This document shows positions 35,182 through 46,464 of a DNA stretch of 64,000 nucleotides, in pieces; the stretch's first letter is position 1, and each line of letters starts with the position of its first letter. The DNA lies in the NCBI GenBank assembly GCA_003290165.1, contig QNQO01000540.1, positions 558,001 through 622,000 of the forward strand, in the 5' to 3' direction. The position numbers and the translations under genes were made by a program. The stretch comes from Berberis thunbergii (taxonomy: Eukaryota; Streptophyta; Magnoliopsida; Ranunculales; Berberidaceae). The notes beneath the pieces were generated by a model. The model ran no database searches and was not told the origin of the DNA. It saw only the letters and a program-made list of their open reading frames with translations.

Positions 35182-36545
35182 CCATTCCCCATAGGTTTCT
35201 GCAATTATTCTGCTATTGCTTTAGAAAACTTTGTACATGTTGAGTAAACAGTTTCAATCATATGTCCCAAACGTATTTCTACAGGTTTGTATAGTTCAAT
35301 TTGTATTTGTTTTCAATACAGACAGGGGGAGCCATATTCCAACCGTCTTTGGGTGGCTAAACCAATACTATTTCTCCATTCAAATACATCCAGAGCCATG
35401 GATATTCTGCCTACTAATAAATAAAATATGCATGATACATACAGTCTGCCCTTTAGTAAAAACTCATTTTCATAAGTGATATAATATTGGCTGGCCATTT
35501 TTCGAAATTAATAAATAACTTAATGTTGGAAATGAACAACAAAGGGGATTATCCAACAAGGTCCTGAACTCCTGATTTATTAGATCACAAATTAACCTGT
35601 AATAAAACTAATTCTGCAATGAAACTTGAAACATAGCGCCTGAGGTGATGGATTCTTGTTGCCTATCGAAGTTTTAGGTGCAGACAATTATTTATCTCAA
35701 TTAGCAATACTCTTAATCGCACCCTCCTATCTGCATTCTGTCCTGACTAACAAAATTGGAAAAGAAGATTATTAAACACCTGTTCATTTACGTCCAGATT
35801 TAACTTTTAAGTAAGGAACCACATATTTCCAATCGTTGGAAATGAGAGCCAAACATATTTACATATGACTCTTTACAAGTGAATATATATATATATATAT
35901 ATACCGATGACAACTATACTTTGAATTTACATATGGTTCTTTTGAAACTGGTAATACAAGGATAGGTGCTCCACATTCCAAAATTGTATAATCCCCAAAG
36001 TGTAGTTACCTTTAAACACAAAGTACACAACCACGTTTCTGCATGTGTTTTCTGGGGCGCTCCTCCAGTCAATACAGTGAACCCCTATGACAGCATTGAA
36101 ATTTGCAGTGGCAATTGGTCAGTTTATTCTCTTTATCTCTCATTTGCTCCTCTGCCCCAACAGATGACTTTCACAAAGTAAAAACTTACATCCTCAGTAA
36201 TTATTTCCTATTCAACTATTAATGAAAAAATATTTCCTATTTAATCGAATTAATATCCAATCTTTATGTGTTTCAGCACCATTCTTTGTAGTTTGTAATA
36301 ACAGATTATATCTTTCATAAACCTGAGGTTAACCTTCAAATTTACGTTGAATCCCATTCTCGAGGTCAACAATACTATTTAATTCCCTTCATTAGGGGAG
36401 CTGGTCTGTCATTCCATATGCCCGGAATTCTCTTTCGTTTACTTTTATTAAAATACAACTGATTGTTGGTTAAAGATTTCATGTAGCATACTGGAAATGA
36501 TATCAGAACAAAAGTAAGGAAAATAATGAGATAACAAAAGTAAAG
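35182..36545. other. Intergenic between convergent genes
   Basis: AT-rich sequence with a short (AT)n run at about 35885-35902 and no recognisable gene. It lies between the convergent LYK4-like (+) and PPR (-) genes, so both 3' untranslated regions should be here. Confidence 0.55.
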
Positions 36546-38642
36546 TCAAAGAAACTCTTGAATTTTGCATGAAGCCCCCAAAATATCAAAATAATACAAA
36601 ATAGAAGATACCATCACAAGCGTTACAAGTGCCACTTGTACGACTAACCACAATTTGGTTGTAAAACTATTTGAATATATATTGTAAACTCTTCGGAGAT
36701 CAGCATTGTTCACTGTCCACACATGACCAGGTACTGCAAGTGGAAGTACATCATTTATCTCCTCACTTTTCTCTTCCAGAAGAGCAGCCTCTTTAAGTCT
36801 CCCTTCCTTCCACAAGCTTTTCACAAGCAATGCTTTCGTCGCAGCATCTGGAATCAAATTTAAGTTCCTCATATCTTCAAAAACCCTTAATGCGAGAGTT
36901 GCTCTTTCACGTTTACAGTAAGCCCGAATGAGAATTTGAAACATATAAGCATCAGGCTCCACACCACTCAGCCTAACCATCCCAAATAGTTTCTGTACTG
37001 TTCTCAAATCTTCTTCTAATGCAAAATACTGCAGTAATGCAGTAAAAGTTTGAACATCTGGAGGAACCTCAGATGATAGCATCTCTTCAACTATATCCAT
37101 GGCATCCACACTTCTCTTACACTTTACCAATGTCCTCAACATAGATGAGTACAACAAAATCAAATGGGATTTTGGTATTGGTCCAGAAACTGCTTCAACA
37201 TCACGAAAGATTCTCAAAGCAGCATCAGCTTTCTTTGAAATGCCATAAAAGTCAATGATCAATCTCATCGTACTGAACGACAAAAGAATTCCCTCATTTT
37301 TCACCTTGGAAATTAGTTGATCAACCAATTCAACATGCCCATGGCGAGCTAAAATCGCGATCATCCGAGATATTGTGTACACATCATGAGTGTACTCTCC
37401 AGGCTGGTAAGCTACCCAACAAAAGAACTTCCATGCGGTTTCCGCTTTCTTGAAACTCCTCAGCATTTTGCACACTAACCTAGTTGTCCAAACAAAATTT
37501 TCATTCTCCAATGCCGAAACCTCATCAGGATTCCAATCACTCAAGGCACTTGCTAATGCACTCGGATCCAACCAGGGCTTTAATTGCACTTGATCTCTAT
37601 TGACCGAGTCATCCCCATTGTCACTCTCACTTTCCTCATTCTCGCTATCATCATCATCATCACCACTCTCCGTACAAATCCCAACATTCTCAATCTTATT
37701 ATCCGGTAACATTTCCCTCAGTAACTCTTGGGTTTCTTCAACATACCCAGCTTCCTGCATGGCCTTCAAAGCCAACTTCATCGAATGCCCTGGCAAAATC
37801 CCATCTTTCCGCATTTCCAATACCAATCCCTTGACCACATCAAATCTTCCAACCTCACAAAACCCATCAACCAAAATCGAGTACTGTTTCAAAGTATGCT
37901 TCACTCTCATTGCTGGCAATACATCAAACACCTCAAGTGCAGAATCCAACTTCCCCGAATCAACAAGGTGCTTAATGACAACAGTATAAGTTCTGGAATT
38001 GGGGTTGGCCCCATCATCAATCATCCTCCGAAACACCTCCACAGCATCCAAGTTCCTCTCTTTATGGGCGTAGAGACTCATAACCAAATTATACGACTCG
38101 GTGCACCGGTGTTTCTTGCCTGGAGGAAGAGTAAGTATGTAATCCTCCCAGACACGGACAGCGGAGTCGAGATCAACGGAGTCGTGGCTCCATCGAAGAA
38201 GGTCCATGAAGACGACTCTGGGGACGTTGGTGAAGTGGCCATTGTTGATGGAGGTGATGAGGGATTGGAGCTGGGAGGTACGGCGAGACTTGGCGAGGAG
38301 TTTGGCGAGTGTGTGGAGGGTTGTTTGGGTGTGGGTGAAAGTTGGGTTGTGGGTTTTGAGGATGTCAATGAGGGAGAGAGCGGAGGAGATGGAAGGGGCA
38401 GAGCGGAGAGAGTGGACGAGGATGAAGGAGTCGAGAGAGGGGTGGGTGAGGAGAGGGGGGAGTGAGGTGCTGGGGGACGGAGACCGGAGGGCCACCCGGA
38501 TTGAGTTTATGAGTTGGGCGCGCTGGAGGTAGAGCCTCACTCTGTTAATGGTGGTGGTGGACAAGTGGCGGCTGAGGAGCAGGAGGTTTGGGGTGGTGGA
38601 GTAGGAGTTGGAGGGGAAGAAGCTCATCAGCTTCAGATGCAT
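36546..38642 (-). CDS. P-class PPR protein, 698 aa, acidic insert and C-terminal hydrophobic segment
   Basis: A single-exon frame with a basic, Ser/Thr-rich N-terminus (MHLKLMSFFPSNSYSTTPNL) that looks like an organelle targeting peptide. There are two groups of PPR motifs. The first is at about residues 180-310 (TESYNLVMSLYAHKERNLDA, SRTYTVVIKHLVDSGKL). The second is at about 420-625 (AYMFQILIRAYCKRERATLA). They are separated by a strongly acidic stretch at 325-347 of Asp, Glu and Ser. The C-terminus contains one hydrophobic segment (about 664-686, LWLVVQVALVTLVMVSSILY) predicted to span a membrane, which is uncommon for PPR proteins. The 5' third is clearly richer in G+C, which creates long false frames on the other strand (37600-38532). 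RNA target and organelle are unknown. Confidence 0.9.
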   Translation of the reverse strand: MHLKLMSFFPSNSYSTTPNLLLLSRHLSTTTINRVRLYLQRAQLINSIRVALRSPSPSTSLPPLLTHPSLDSFILVHSLRSAPSISSALSLIDILKTHNPTFTHTQTTLHTLAKLLAKSRRTSQLQSLITSINNGHFTNVPRVVFMDLLRWSHDSVDLDSAVRVWEDYILTLPPGKKHRCTESYNLVMSLYAHKERNLDAVEVFRRMIDDGANPNSRTYTVVIKHLVDSGKLDSALEVFDVLPAMRVKHTLKQYSILVDGFCEVGRFDVVKGLVLEMRKDGILPGHSMKLALKAMQEAGYVEETQELLREMLPDNKIENVGICTESGDDDDDSENEESESDNGDDSVNRDQVQLKPWLDPSALASALSDWNPDEVSALENENFVWTTRLVCKMLRSFKKAETAWKFFCWVAYQPGEYTHDVYTISRMIAILARHGHVELVDQLISKVKNEGILLSFSTMRLIIDFYGISKKADAALRIFRDVEAVSGPIPKSHLILLYSSMLRTLVKCKRSVDAMDIVEEMLSSEVPPDVQTFTALLQYFALEEDLRTVQKLFGMVRLSGVEPDAYMFQILIRAYCKRERATLALRVFEDMRNLNLIPDAATKALLVKSLWKEGRLKEAALLEEKSEEINDVLPLAVPGHVWTVNNADLRRVYNIYSNSFTTKLWLVVQVALVTLVMVSSILYYFDILGASCKIQEFL

Positions 38643-39180
38643 GGTCTCGACTCTGGCGCAACTGAGTGTTAATTAGACGGACATTCAATAGATTGCCAAC
38701 GTGGCTACTCATTCTCATTTTCTAACCTTTTTTTTTTTTCTTTTTCTAACAACTGATGTGGCGCATCACTCGTCATGTCGGCTGGTATGCTTGAAGTAGC
38801 CATGCGCCACATCAATCATATCTTAAAAATGAAAGCACCAAATAAGTCTAAAGTCGTAAAGGCACATGTGAGAATATTGTTTCAAATGGGGGAAGAGAAT
38901 TTGAAATCCAATTTTTTTTTAAAAAAATTTCCCGCCAAAAATCTCTCTCCTCCCATTCGATACGAGTCATTGGATTCTGATCCAATGCTTGAGATGGATG
39001 CGCAGAAGCCCCTTCTGCCCACAATGCGCAGGAGCCTCTCTCGATCCCATGTGTTCGGATAATCCCTATAAGCGGTCAGCTAACAATATATTAGGGGGTA
39101 GTATTTAATTACGAACTTTAATGAATTGTAAAATATTTTAAAATTCAAGATAATTTGATTAAGGATTTAAAATAAGAGTG

Positions 39181-39357
39181 ATTCTATGTGACGAGGAAAC
39201 CAGCGAGGAAAAGGAGGTGGCGGGGGGTGAACCATTCACTCCCCTCGGGATGCGCACGCCAAAAAAGTGGGAACACATCCCGAGGGGGTGAATGGTTCAC
39301 CCCCGCCACCTCATTTTCCCCGTTGGTTTCCTCGCCCACTTCCTCGACATTTAGAAT
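39181..39357. mobile_element. Hairpin (foldback) MITE, copy 3
   Basis: Starts ATTCTATGTGACGAGGAAAC and ends TTCCTCGACATTTAGAAT. The arms carry CAGCGAGGAAAAGGAGGTGG, then CGGGGGGTGAACCATTCACTC, and their complements. The central loop is longer than in copy 2 (near CACGCCAAAAAAGTGGGAA). It shares arms with copies 1 and 2, so the three form one family. Confidence 0.82.
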
Positions 39358-39385
39358 TTCTGTTAAAATAATACACGTACATCTA

Positions 39386-40753
39386 GGGGTATTCAAATAT
39401 CAATTTTAAATGATTGTTTTAAAATCTATCAAAATCATGGGGTATCAAATTCATGTTTTTGAAAAGTCCACCAAAATCAGGGGTATTAAAGAAGCAGTAG
39501 ATTTTAATAGATTTGTTAAAGTTGTGGATTTTGAAGGATTTGTGAGTGGAAAATATATATAACAAGAGTTATTCCAAATCTAACCCCCCTCATATTTCAA
39601 CGGATTTGTATTGGCTATTGTTAAATAACACCACCATTTCCACTGAATGACACCACCATCCCATTTTTTTGTCATCTACTGAAGGACACCACCACCTTCT
39701 CTTCTCTTCTTTCTTCACAAGAGCAACACCACCTCGCCCTACAACTTCTGGCCACACCACCATGCCCTACCACCGCTGGCTGTACCACCACATGCACTCC
39801 ATTTTCTCTTTTGTTCTTGTTCTTCTTTTTTGTTATTCTTCTTCTTCTCATTCTTTTCCTTTTATTTTCTCTTCTTCTTGCCCTCTCTTCATCTTTGTTT
39901 TTTGTTCTTTTTTTCTTTTTGATTTCTTCTTCTACTACATTTCTCTTTGTTTTTTTTCTTCTTCTATTTTTTTTCCCCTCTCTTCTTCTTCCCCCCCCCT
40001 TTTTTCTTTGCTCTTGTAGAGGTTCCTGCGAGTGAAGATTCCCCACTTGCCAGAACCTTCACGAGGGTAAAAAGAAGATGATGAAAAAAAAGATAGGAGA
40101 AAAAGAAATAAAAACAGCAAAAAAAAAGTGGAGGAGGAGAAGAAGAAGAAGAAGAAGAAGAAAAAATGTGAGGGGGAGGAGGTTGAGAATAAGAAGATGA
40201 AAATGGGTGGAGGTGGGATGAAAGGTGGCGGTGGAGAAGAAGAAGAAGAAGAAGATGATGAAGAAGAACAAGGGGAGGAGGACGCGAGGTGGCGGTGGCG
40301 GTGGCGGGTGGTGGTGGTGATTGAAGAAGAAGAAGAAGGGATGAGAGGTGGCGATGGCGGGGATAACAATTTGAAGTAAAATAGTTATTTGTATTACTTT
40401 TGGATCATCTTCAATGTATTTGATTTTTTTTTAATTTGAAGTATAATTCTCGTAACATACAAACAATTGTTTAATTGATGTTTTGAGAGATGTTATATGA
40501 TTTGTGTTGGCATGGATAATAGTGTAGGAAATGTTCTTTCATTGTTTCTTATGACTAATAACACATTTATAAAAATCCATTGAATTTATAAGAATTCATC
40601 GAAATCCATAACAAACCTTTATAAAATCTACAAAATTCAATAATTTAAAATCCAACAAAATCCAGTGGATTTTGTAAAATCATTTGGAACCTTTTAAAAT
40701 CTACGAGATTTAAAATTCTTTAGAGTCCATTCAAATCCCGAATTGAATACCCC
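39386..40753. mobile_element. Non-autonomous TIR element, ~1.37 kb
   Basis: The left end GGGGTATTCAAATATC is mirrored by the right end TTGAATACCCCC (reverse complement GGGGGTATTCAA). Both subterminal regions are full of AAATCTA/TAGATTTT and ATCCA.CAAAATC words in opposing orientation. The middle is the low-complexity region at 39790-40360. The termini resemble a common plant element type beginning GGGGTATTCAA, but no target duplication was identified. Confidence 0.55.
39790..40360. repeat. Opposed pyrimidine and purine tracts
   Basis: About 39790-40020 is almost pure C/T with TTC repeats. About 40075-40350 is almost pure A/G with GAA and GGAGG repeats. The tracts are separated by some 50 mixed bases. 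They are roughly complementary and could pair as a large imperfect hairpin or form triplex DNA. Poly-Phe/Ser and Lys/Glu/Arg open frames here are composition artefacts. Confidence 0.8.
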
Positions 40754-42079
40754 CACCTTACTATATAGAGAATATTAACAGTTGGAATAGTGAAATGCGT
40801 GTGTAATTGTCAATTTTTGAATTGCCAAAATCACCCTTAGTCTTTCCATATTTATGTGATTTTTCCTGTTTTCTTTGTTGTTTTGTTTGAGGGTACAATT
40901 AGAAATTGAGTATTTTTAATAAAACACTATTATATTTTTACTTTCGAATTATCAAAAATGCCACTCAGTTTTTCCATCATTTACGTGATTTTCCTGTTGT
41001 TTTGTTTGGGTACAAACGAAATTAGGGTCTTTTCAATAAAACACTATTACAACTGTACAATATTTAAGATTCTCGAAACGACTTCCACAAATCTTAGTAT
41101 TCATAGGAGAAATCATAGTATATGCAAGGAAATTTCAGTGAAAATTTTGTTTTATTTTTTAAATTATTAAAAGAAAAAGGGCAAAAGAAATAATTACAAT
41201 TTTTTCGAGGTTTTTCGTAAATTTTATAAAAATAAAGAGACCATCTAAAAAAATTACATTTTTTCAAGGGTTTTATTTTTTTTTAATTTTCGGGGTTTTC
41301 GTAAAATTCGAGGGTTTTTTCTTCTTCTAACTATTTATTAATTTTTTAAACCACCCCCTAATTTTCTAATTATATATTGATTTCATTTTTTTGGTATTTA
41401 GGCTTCATTTAATGCGTTTAATAAAGTTATTTAATTGCATCTTATTTTTCACGTATTTCATATACCCTCGTAATTCATTATATACATTTCATGTATCCTC
41501 AAAATTTTTACGTTTTTTCTTTACACACCGAAATATTTCTTAAAATCAGGAGACCGAAATTAACTTGACAAACAAAATCACAGTCCTTGAGTATATGAAC
41601 AATATCAATGAATGAATTAGGAATTTCAGTGGCCGTCATTGATAACTTTACAAGTAAAAATCTCCTCTATTGGAATGATGTCATTGCCATCCAAATTTCT
41701 AATTATTATGGGCACATATATGAGCAATAAAAAGGAGCATGATTGTCTTACCAATCAAAATACTAGTTATCATTTTTCAATATTTTGAGTTCCGCACAAT
41801 GCCCTCCACAGATTTTAACATTTACGAGCAAAATCAACGTATATGTATAGTAAAAGAATGGTGTTTGTGTCTTTTTAAACAAAACCATTGTTACATTTTT
41901 TTTTTTACTTTTCACCAATTATTTAGTTTTTCACATCTGCCCTCACATTTCATTTCTTAATATATTTACAAGCAAAATCAATACTAGATCAATATTATTA
42001 AATAATATTTGTGTCTTTTCGATAAATGATTTTTATAATATTTATACAATATTAATGCATACTATCATAAATCGGCAGA
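40754..42079. other. Intergenic, no gene recognised
   Basis: Very AT-rich. Two loosely similar stretches (about 40850-40930 and 40940-41050, sharing TCAATAAAACACTATTA-type words) suggest an old tandem duplication. No coding potential is seen. Confidence 0.5.
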
Positions 42080-45000
42080 CACTAAAAAAAAGATTAATAG
42101 CTACAAATATTAGAGATGACAATTCGATTTTGTCTCTAATTAAAAGATTTGAGACAGCAAAACACCGTCACTAATGCTTTTGGTAGTTGACCAAGGGCAT
42201 AATCATAAAAACTATGCTTGTGATAGGAAAACCGTGGCTGAATTCAGAAAAAACCATAGCTAATTCAAACATTGGGATGACATATTAACTGTCACTAAGT
42301 TTTACAAATAAAAATTGGTTGCTACAGTATAAGCCGTTCCCAATGGATTTTTTTGAAAAAAAATATACATATATATATATATATACAAAAAATAGGTTTG
42401 GGAGGCGCGTGTCACCCATTTATGCGGTCTTTCATCTCTCAAGCTGAGAGGAAAAACATCTCCTTGAGAGGGAGAAACATCTCCTAAGCTGAGAGGGAAG
42501 ACCATCACTTAGAGGGAAGAGTTTCACCAATGACGAGGTCACCCACTGAGATGGTAAGGAGCGTCAGCCGCTGAGAGAAGAAGAACATTTCCTTCTTCAT
42601 CTTCTTCAACTTCAAGGTTGAAGGTGGGTGGGGTTTTTGTTTCTGACAATGAAAGTGAGAGAAATTTGGGGGTTTTGTGCTCTATTCAGGGTTCAAGGTG
42701 AATAAAAATCAAATCTCTCACTTATCCATCTATTGTTGTGCAAATTTGTTCAAATTTTGAATACCCATTTAGATTAGCTATAGGACTGAATACTCAGTTC
42801 AAATCTTGGATACATGTCATGCATTTTTTTATTCGTTTGTTTTGTTATTTGTAATATGTGGACACTTAGCTAGAATCAATGAGCTTGGAAGGTGCAGAGC
42901 CCATGTGAAGTAGTGGTTATGGCAGAAACTAGGAACTCGACATATCTTTGTTATCTATCAGTTACACAAAACAGACAATGAAGATGACATTAGGCAGGGA
43001 AGGAACAAATAATGTAGTCTAGTGGTGGCTTGCGATTTGTGTGTCATTCTCATCACAAGATTATTGATAATGAAAATATGAAGTTAGTTTATATTATTTG
43101 TTAGTTCAAATACCGACATGGACTAATTGATTTTTTGCCCCGTGCAATAATTTACATCAGTAGTGCTCCGCAAGTCTTCCTTTCATTTGTTAAATAGGAT
43201 GTTATTTGCAGTTCTCTTTAATAAATACCAGAATTGGGCATATGGGTTGACTTGGCAAGCAGATGAAACTCATCTTTCATGTCCTCATCAGTCACCTCTC
43301 CAATAGTCATTATCTCTTATCCCTGCCTGTTAAAGCGTATTCTTGCGAAACTGAGCCTCCCCTTTGGATAAAAAATTGAGTCTCATTTGACACTATACAA
43401 CTCTGAACATTGAGGCCCATTTAATTCTTTAGGGGGAAATACCATATACAGAAATAAATCATCTTCACCTTATAACACATTGATCTTAGGTTATGCTTAA
43501 GAGTTTCGTTTGTGACTCACTGGTTCCTAATATAAAAAAGAATTATTGACTTGTTTGGTGGCAAATCTTGCCTAGAAATAATTGTTCTCGTCACAGAATG
43601 CTTACGGTCACTGAACAACCAACATGCAACTACTAAATATTTACTGACTCGAGCACTAGAATATTCGACAAGAACACTGAACATAAAGTACTGAGCTCGA
43701 TTAAAGTCTAGATTCTGAGCTTTGGACAACGATGTTAGTAGACTATTTTAAGTTGTTTGCCTTATCTTTGTGATTATAATATGTCTGCAGTCATGTGTTT
43801 GTTTCTTTACTATTGCAGTATTTTGTTCTTATGATTGAAGCTTTGTGTATTTTGTTCTGGCATAGAGAAAATAAACAGTTGGGAGAAGTTATGTGCCCTG
43901 TTACTTTGACAAAACAAGATGAACTTATCGATGATTCCATTTCAGTAATACAGATTAAACAAGAAACGATTAGATTAATTAGGAAGAACCAGAATATATA
44001 TTACAATTCATAGTAGTGTTTTACTATTCATTGCTAACTGGGACAAAGTCAAATCGAAAGAATTAGAGATAAAAGATGGTTAGGATTAAAAGTTGAGAAA
44101 TTTTTTGAATTTGAGGGTTGAAATTAATTTTCCATGATGACATATTTGTAAATATAAAACATGTATAAGGACAAAAATAATGAAAAACTTTTGAAAAAGT
44201 TGGTGAAATGTACATGTGGCGGAAAGAGAAAATATTGTGTTTTGCTTTTAGCAAAATGAAAATTATCATAACTATCTACATCGTTATCGGATTTTGGTAA
44301 ACTTAATATCGTTGAAATGCATTTTTAAAATCTTTCCAACAAAATCAATGATCAACACGAGCGCTAAAATTTTAAAAATATATATTCTATAATTAAAAAA
44401 CATATAAAATATTTCACGTTTTTAATATTTTTCAAAGCAATGAGACAGGCCGATCATACGAAAAAAATGAGTCGAGCATCTTAATGCACATTTAAACAAA
44501 ATCTCTACACTCATATTTTTCTGAATTCAAAGATTGGGAGAGAACTCATTCTTAGCGTTTAAATTTTTTTTCCAACTGATTCAAATTTGACTTAGTCTAA
44601 CTCTAAAATTTATAATATATATTTTTACCTTAAAGTATATAGTGAAAGAAGTGTTCAGTATAAAATATTTAGCAAAAATAAATTATATGGAGTGCCAACG
44701 GCACGGGGCATACTCTAGTCTATTACAAGTAATCAATGTCCAAATGATTTCAAGGGCTTGTCAGAGGCGTAAATCGATAGATAAGCTCAGGATTTATGCA
44801 ATGTTGTCATCCAACAGACACTCTTCATGGATATCATAAGATCTTGATGTTGGTTTTGTCATCAATCTTATTGCATGAATCTCGTGGACATTGCATATTT
44901 GAAACTTATTAGTAGATATTAGAATGCTTATTTGGTATCTTGAGTCATTTTCAAAACCTAATCACCCCCCTCAATAGAGAAAACGTGTCATAACTCACAA

Positions 45001-45944
45001 TCTACAAGTGTTAAAGCTTAGAGTCAAGTGCAGTCCCAATCACAACTCATGTTCGTAGAATTTGATAATGCTCGTCTATATCATTCAAACACTCCTTTAT
45101 CTGTGTGTAAAACCATCATGCCTTAATTAGAAGAGAAGATATACAAGTGAATATGAAAGAACAAGAGATAAAATGATGATTAATGGAATTTTTTTTCTAA
45201 ATGAGAACTGAAATAATAAATTTCATACAAATAAATATGTTGGAGTGGGATATTCTTACCTAAGGACTATTGTCCGAACTCTTACTTACCGCTATGTGAA
45301 CATGTACTTGAGGAGGAGGAGATTAGGGTCCACAATAACAGTAGAAGCTCATTTGGCCCAATCTTGATCACGACTTAGGAATTCATCGTACTTATCCACC
45401 TAGACCTAATCCAGGATTAGATTAAATCTTTCTCTATGGATCCTGAATTGAAACCCTTTATTTTCACCTTCTTTATCTCCCATAACCATCCTTGAATTAA
45501 TCATGATCTCCATCTTATCAGGAAAGCCTACATTTACAACCATATTGTAGATTCGAGAAAAAAATGCGGTCATCTCCGTCACCTACTCTAAATCTATCAA
45601 GTCTCCTTGTGACCCTCCTAAAACCAGGTTACATCTCGCAGCTACCAAGAAGAAGCTAGCAACCACTGAATTAAATCTAGAGACAACCAATCAGAAGTTA
45701 GAGTCTATGTCCATTGATTTTAATGCAATTAGAGCGTTCATGACAAACATCCAATCTCTAATAGGATCCACGACTCAGCCAAACGGAGTGAGTAATTAAA
45801 CTTAACCATACGCACCCCAATACATAAAACTAATCTTATATTGCTTTTTTTTTTGTTAAACTTAGGCAAGCTATTTGTTGTTGATACATGAAACTAATCC
45901 TTTACACTATTTAAACTTAGCCAAGCTATTTATTAAATGTTGGA

Positions 45945-46255
45945 AGTTTGCAAATTTTGTTTGCTGTCAGTTTGAATGTTGTTGGAAGTTTGTTGCCAAT
46001 TTACTTTGAATGCTGCCACTTTGAATGTTGTTGGAAGTTTGAATGCCAGTTTGCTATTGGATGCCAGTTTGCTATTGGATGCCAGTTTGAATGTCAGTTT
46101 GCTATTTGAATGCCAATTTGACTCCCAGTTTGCTATTGGAATCCCTTTGTTTGCTGCCAATTTGAATGTTGTTGGACGTTTGAATGCCAGTTTGCCGTTT
46201 AATGCCAGTTTGAATGCTGTTGGAAGTTTGTTTCCAATTTACTTTGAAATTTAAA
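45945..46255. repeat. Minisatellite of ~18-20 bp words
   Basis: Repeated TTTGAATGCCAGTTTGCTAT, TTGGATGCCAG and GAATGTTGTTGGAAGTTTG words. Both strands remain open for 75-92 codons because no stop occurs in the repeat unit. This is not evidence of a gene. Confidence 0.8.
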
Positions 46256-46289
46256 CAAAAAAAAACATTTTTTTTGTATAAATTTCAGC

Positions 46290-46464
46290 ATTTAAATGCT
46301 AAAGTTTGTTTAAGCAAACAACAAGTTTAAATTTCAGCATTTCAGCAACAACAAGCAAAGGGACTTTAAATTTCAGCATGTTTAAGCATTTTTGCATATT
46401 TAAGCATTTTAACATTTCAACAAGTTTAAATTTCAGCATTTCAGTAAATAGCAAGTTTGTTTCA
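46290..46464. repeat. Left part of a TTTAAGCATTTCAGCA minisatellite
   Basis: Irregular repeats of AAGTTTAAATTTCAGCATTT and AGCAACAACAAG. The same array continues at 50144 after the LINE, so it was one array before the LINE inserted. Confidence 0.85.

Noticed and set aside
37600..38532. Open frames of 129, 245 and 108 codons opposite the second PPR gene
   Set aside because: They arise from the G+C-rich 5' part of the PPR gene read backwards; no domain is present.
39669..40379. Open frames of 74-144 codons rich in Phe/Ser or Lys/Glu
   Set aside because: They are produced by the pyrimidine and purine tracts and lack any globular sequence.
45400..45790. Possible gag-like coiled coil (AATKKKLATTELNLETTNQKLE)
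   Set aside because: Only a short open stretch; it may be a retroelement remnant, but there is no second domain or LTR to support it.
45933..46254. Open frames on both strands, Asn/Ser/Leu-rich
   Set aside because: They are read through a minisatellite whose unit lacks stop codons, on both strands at once.
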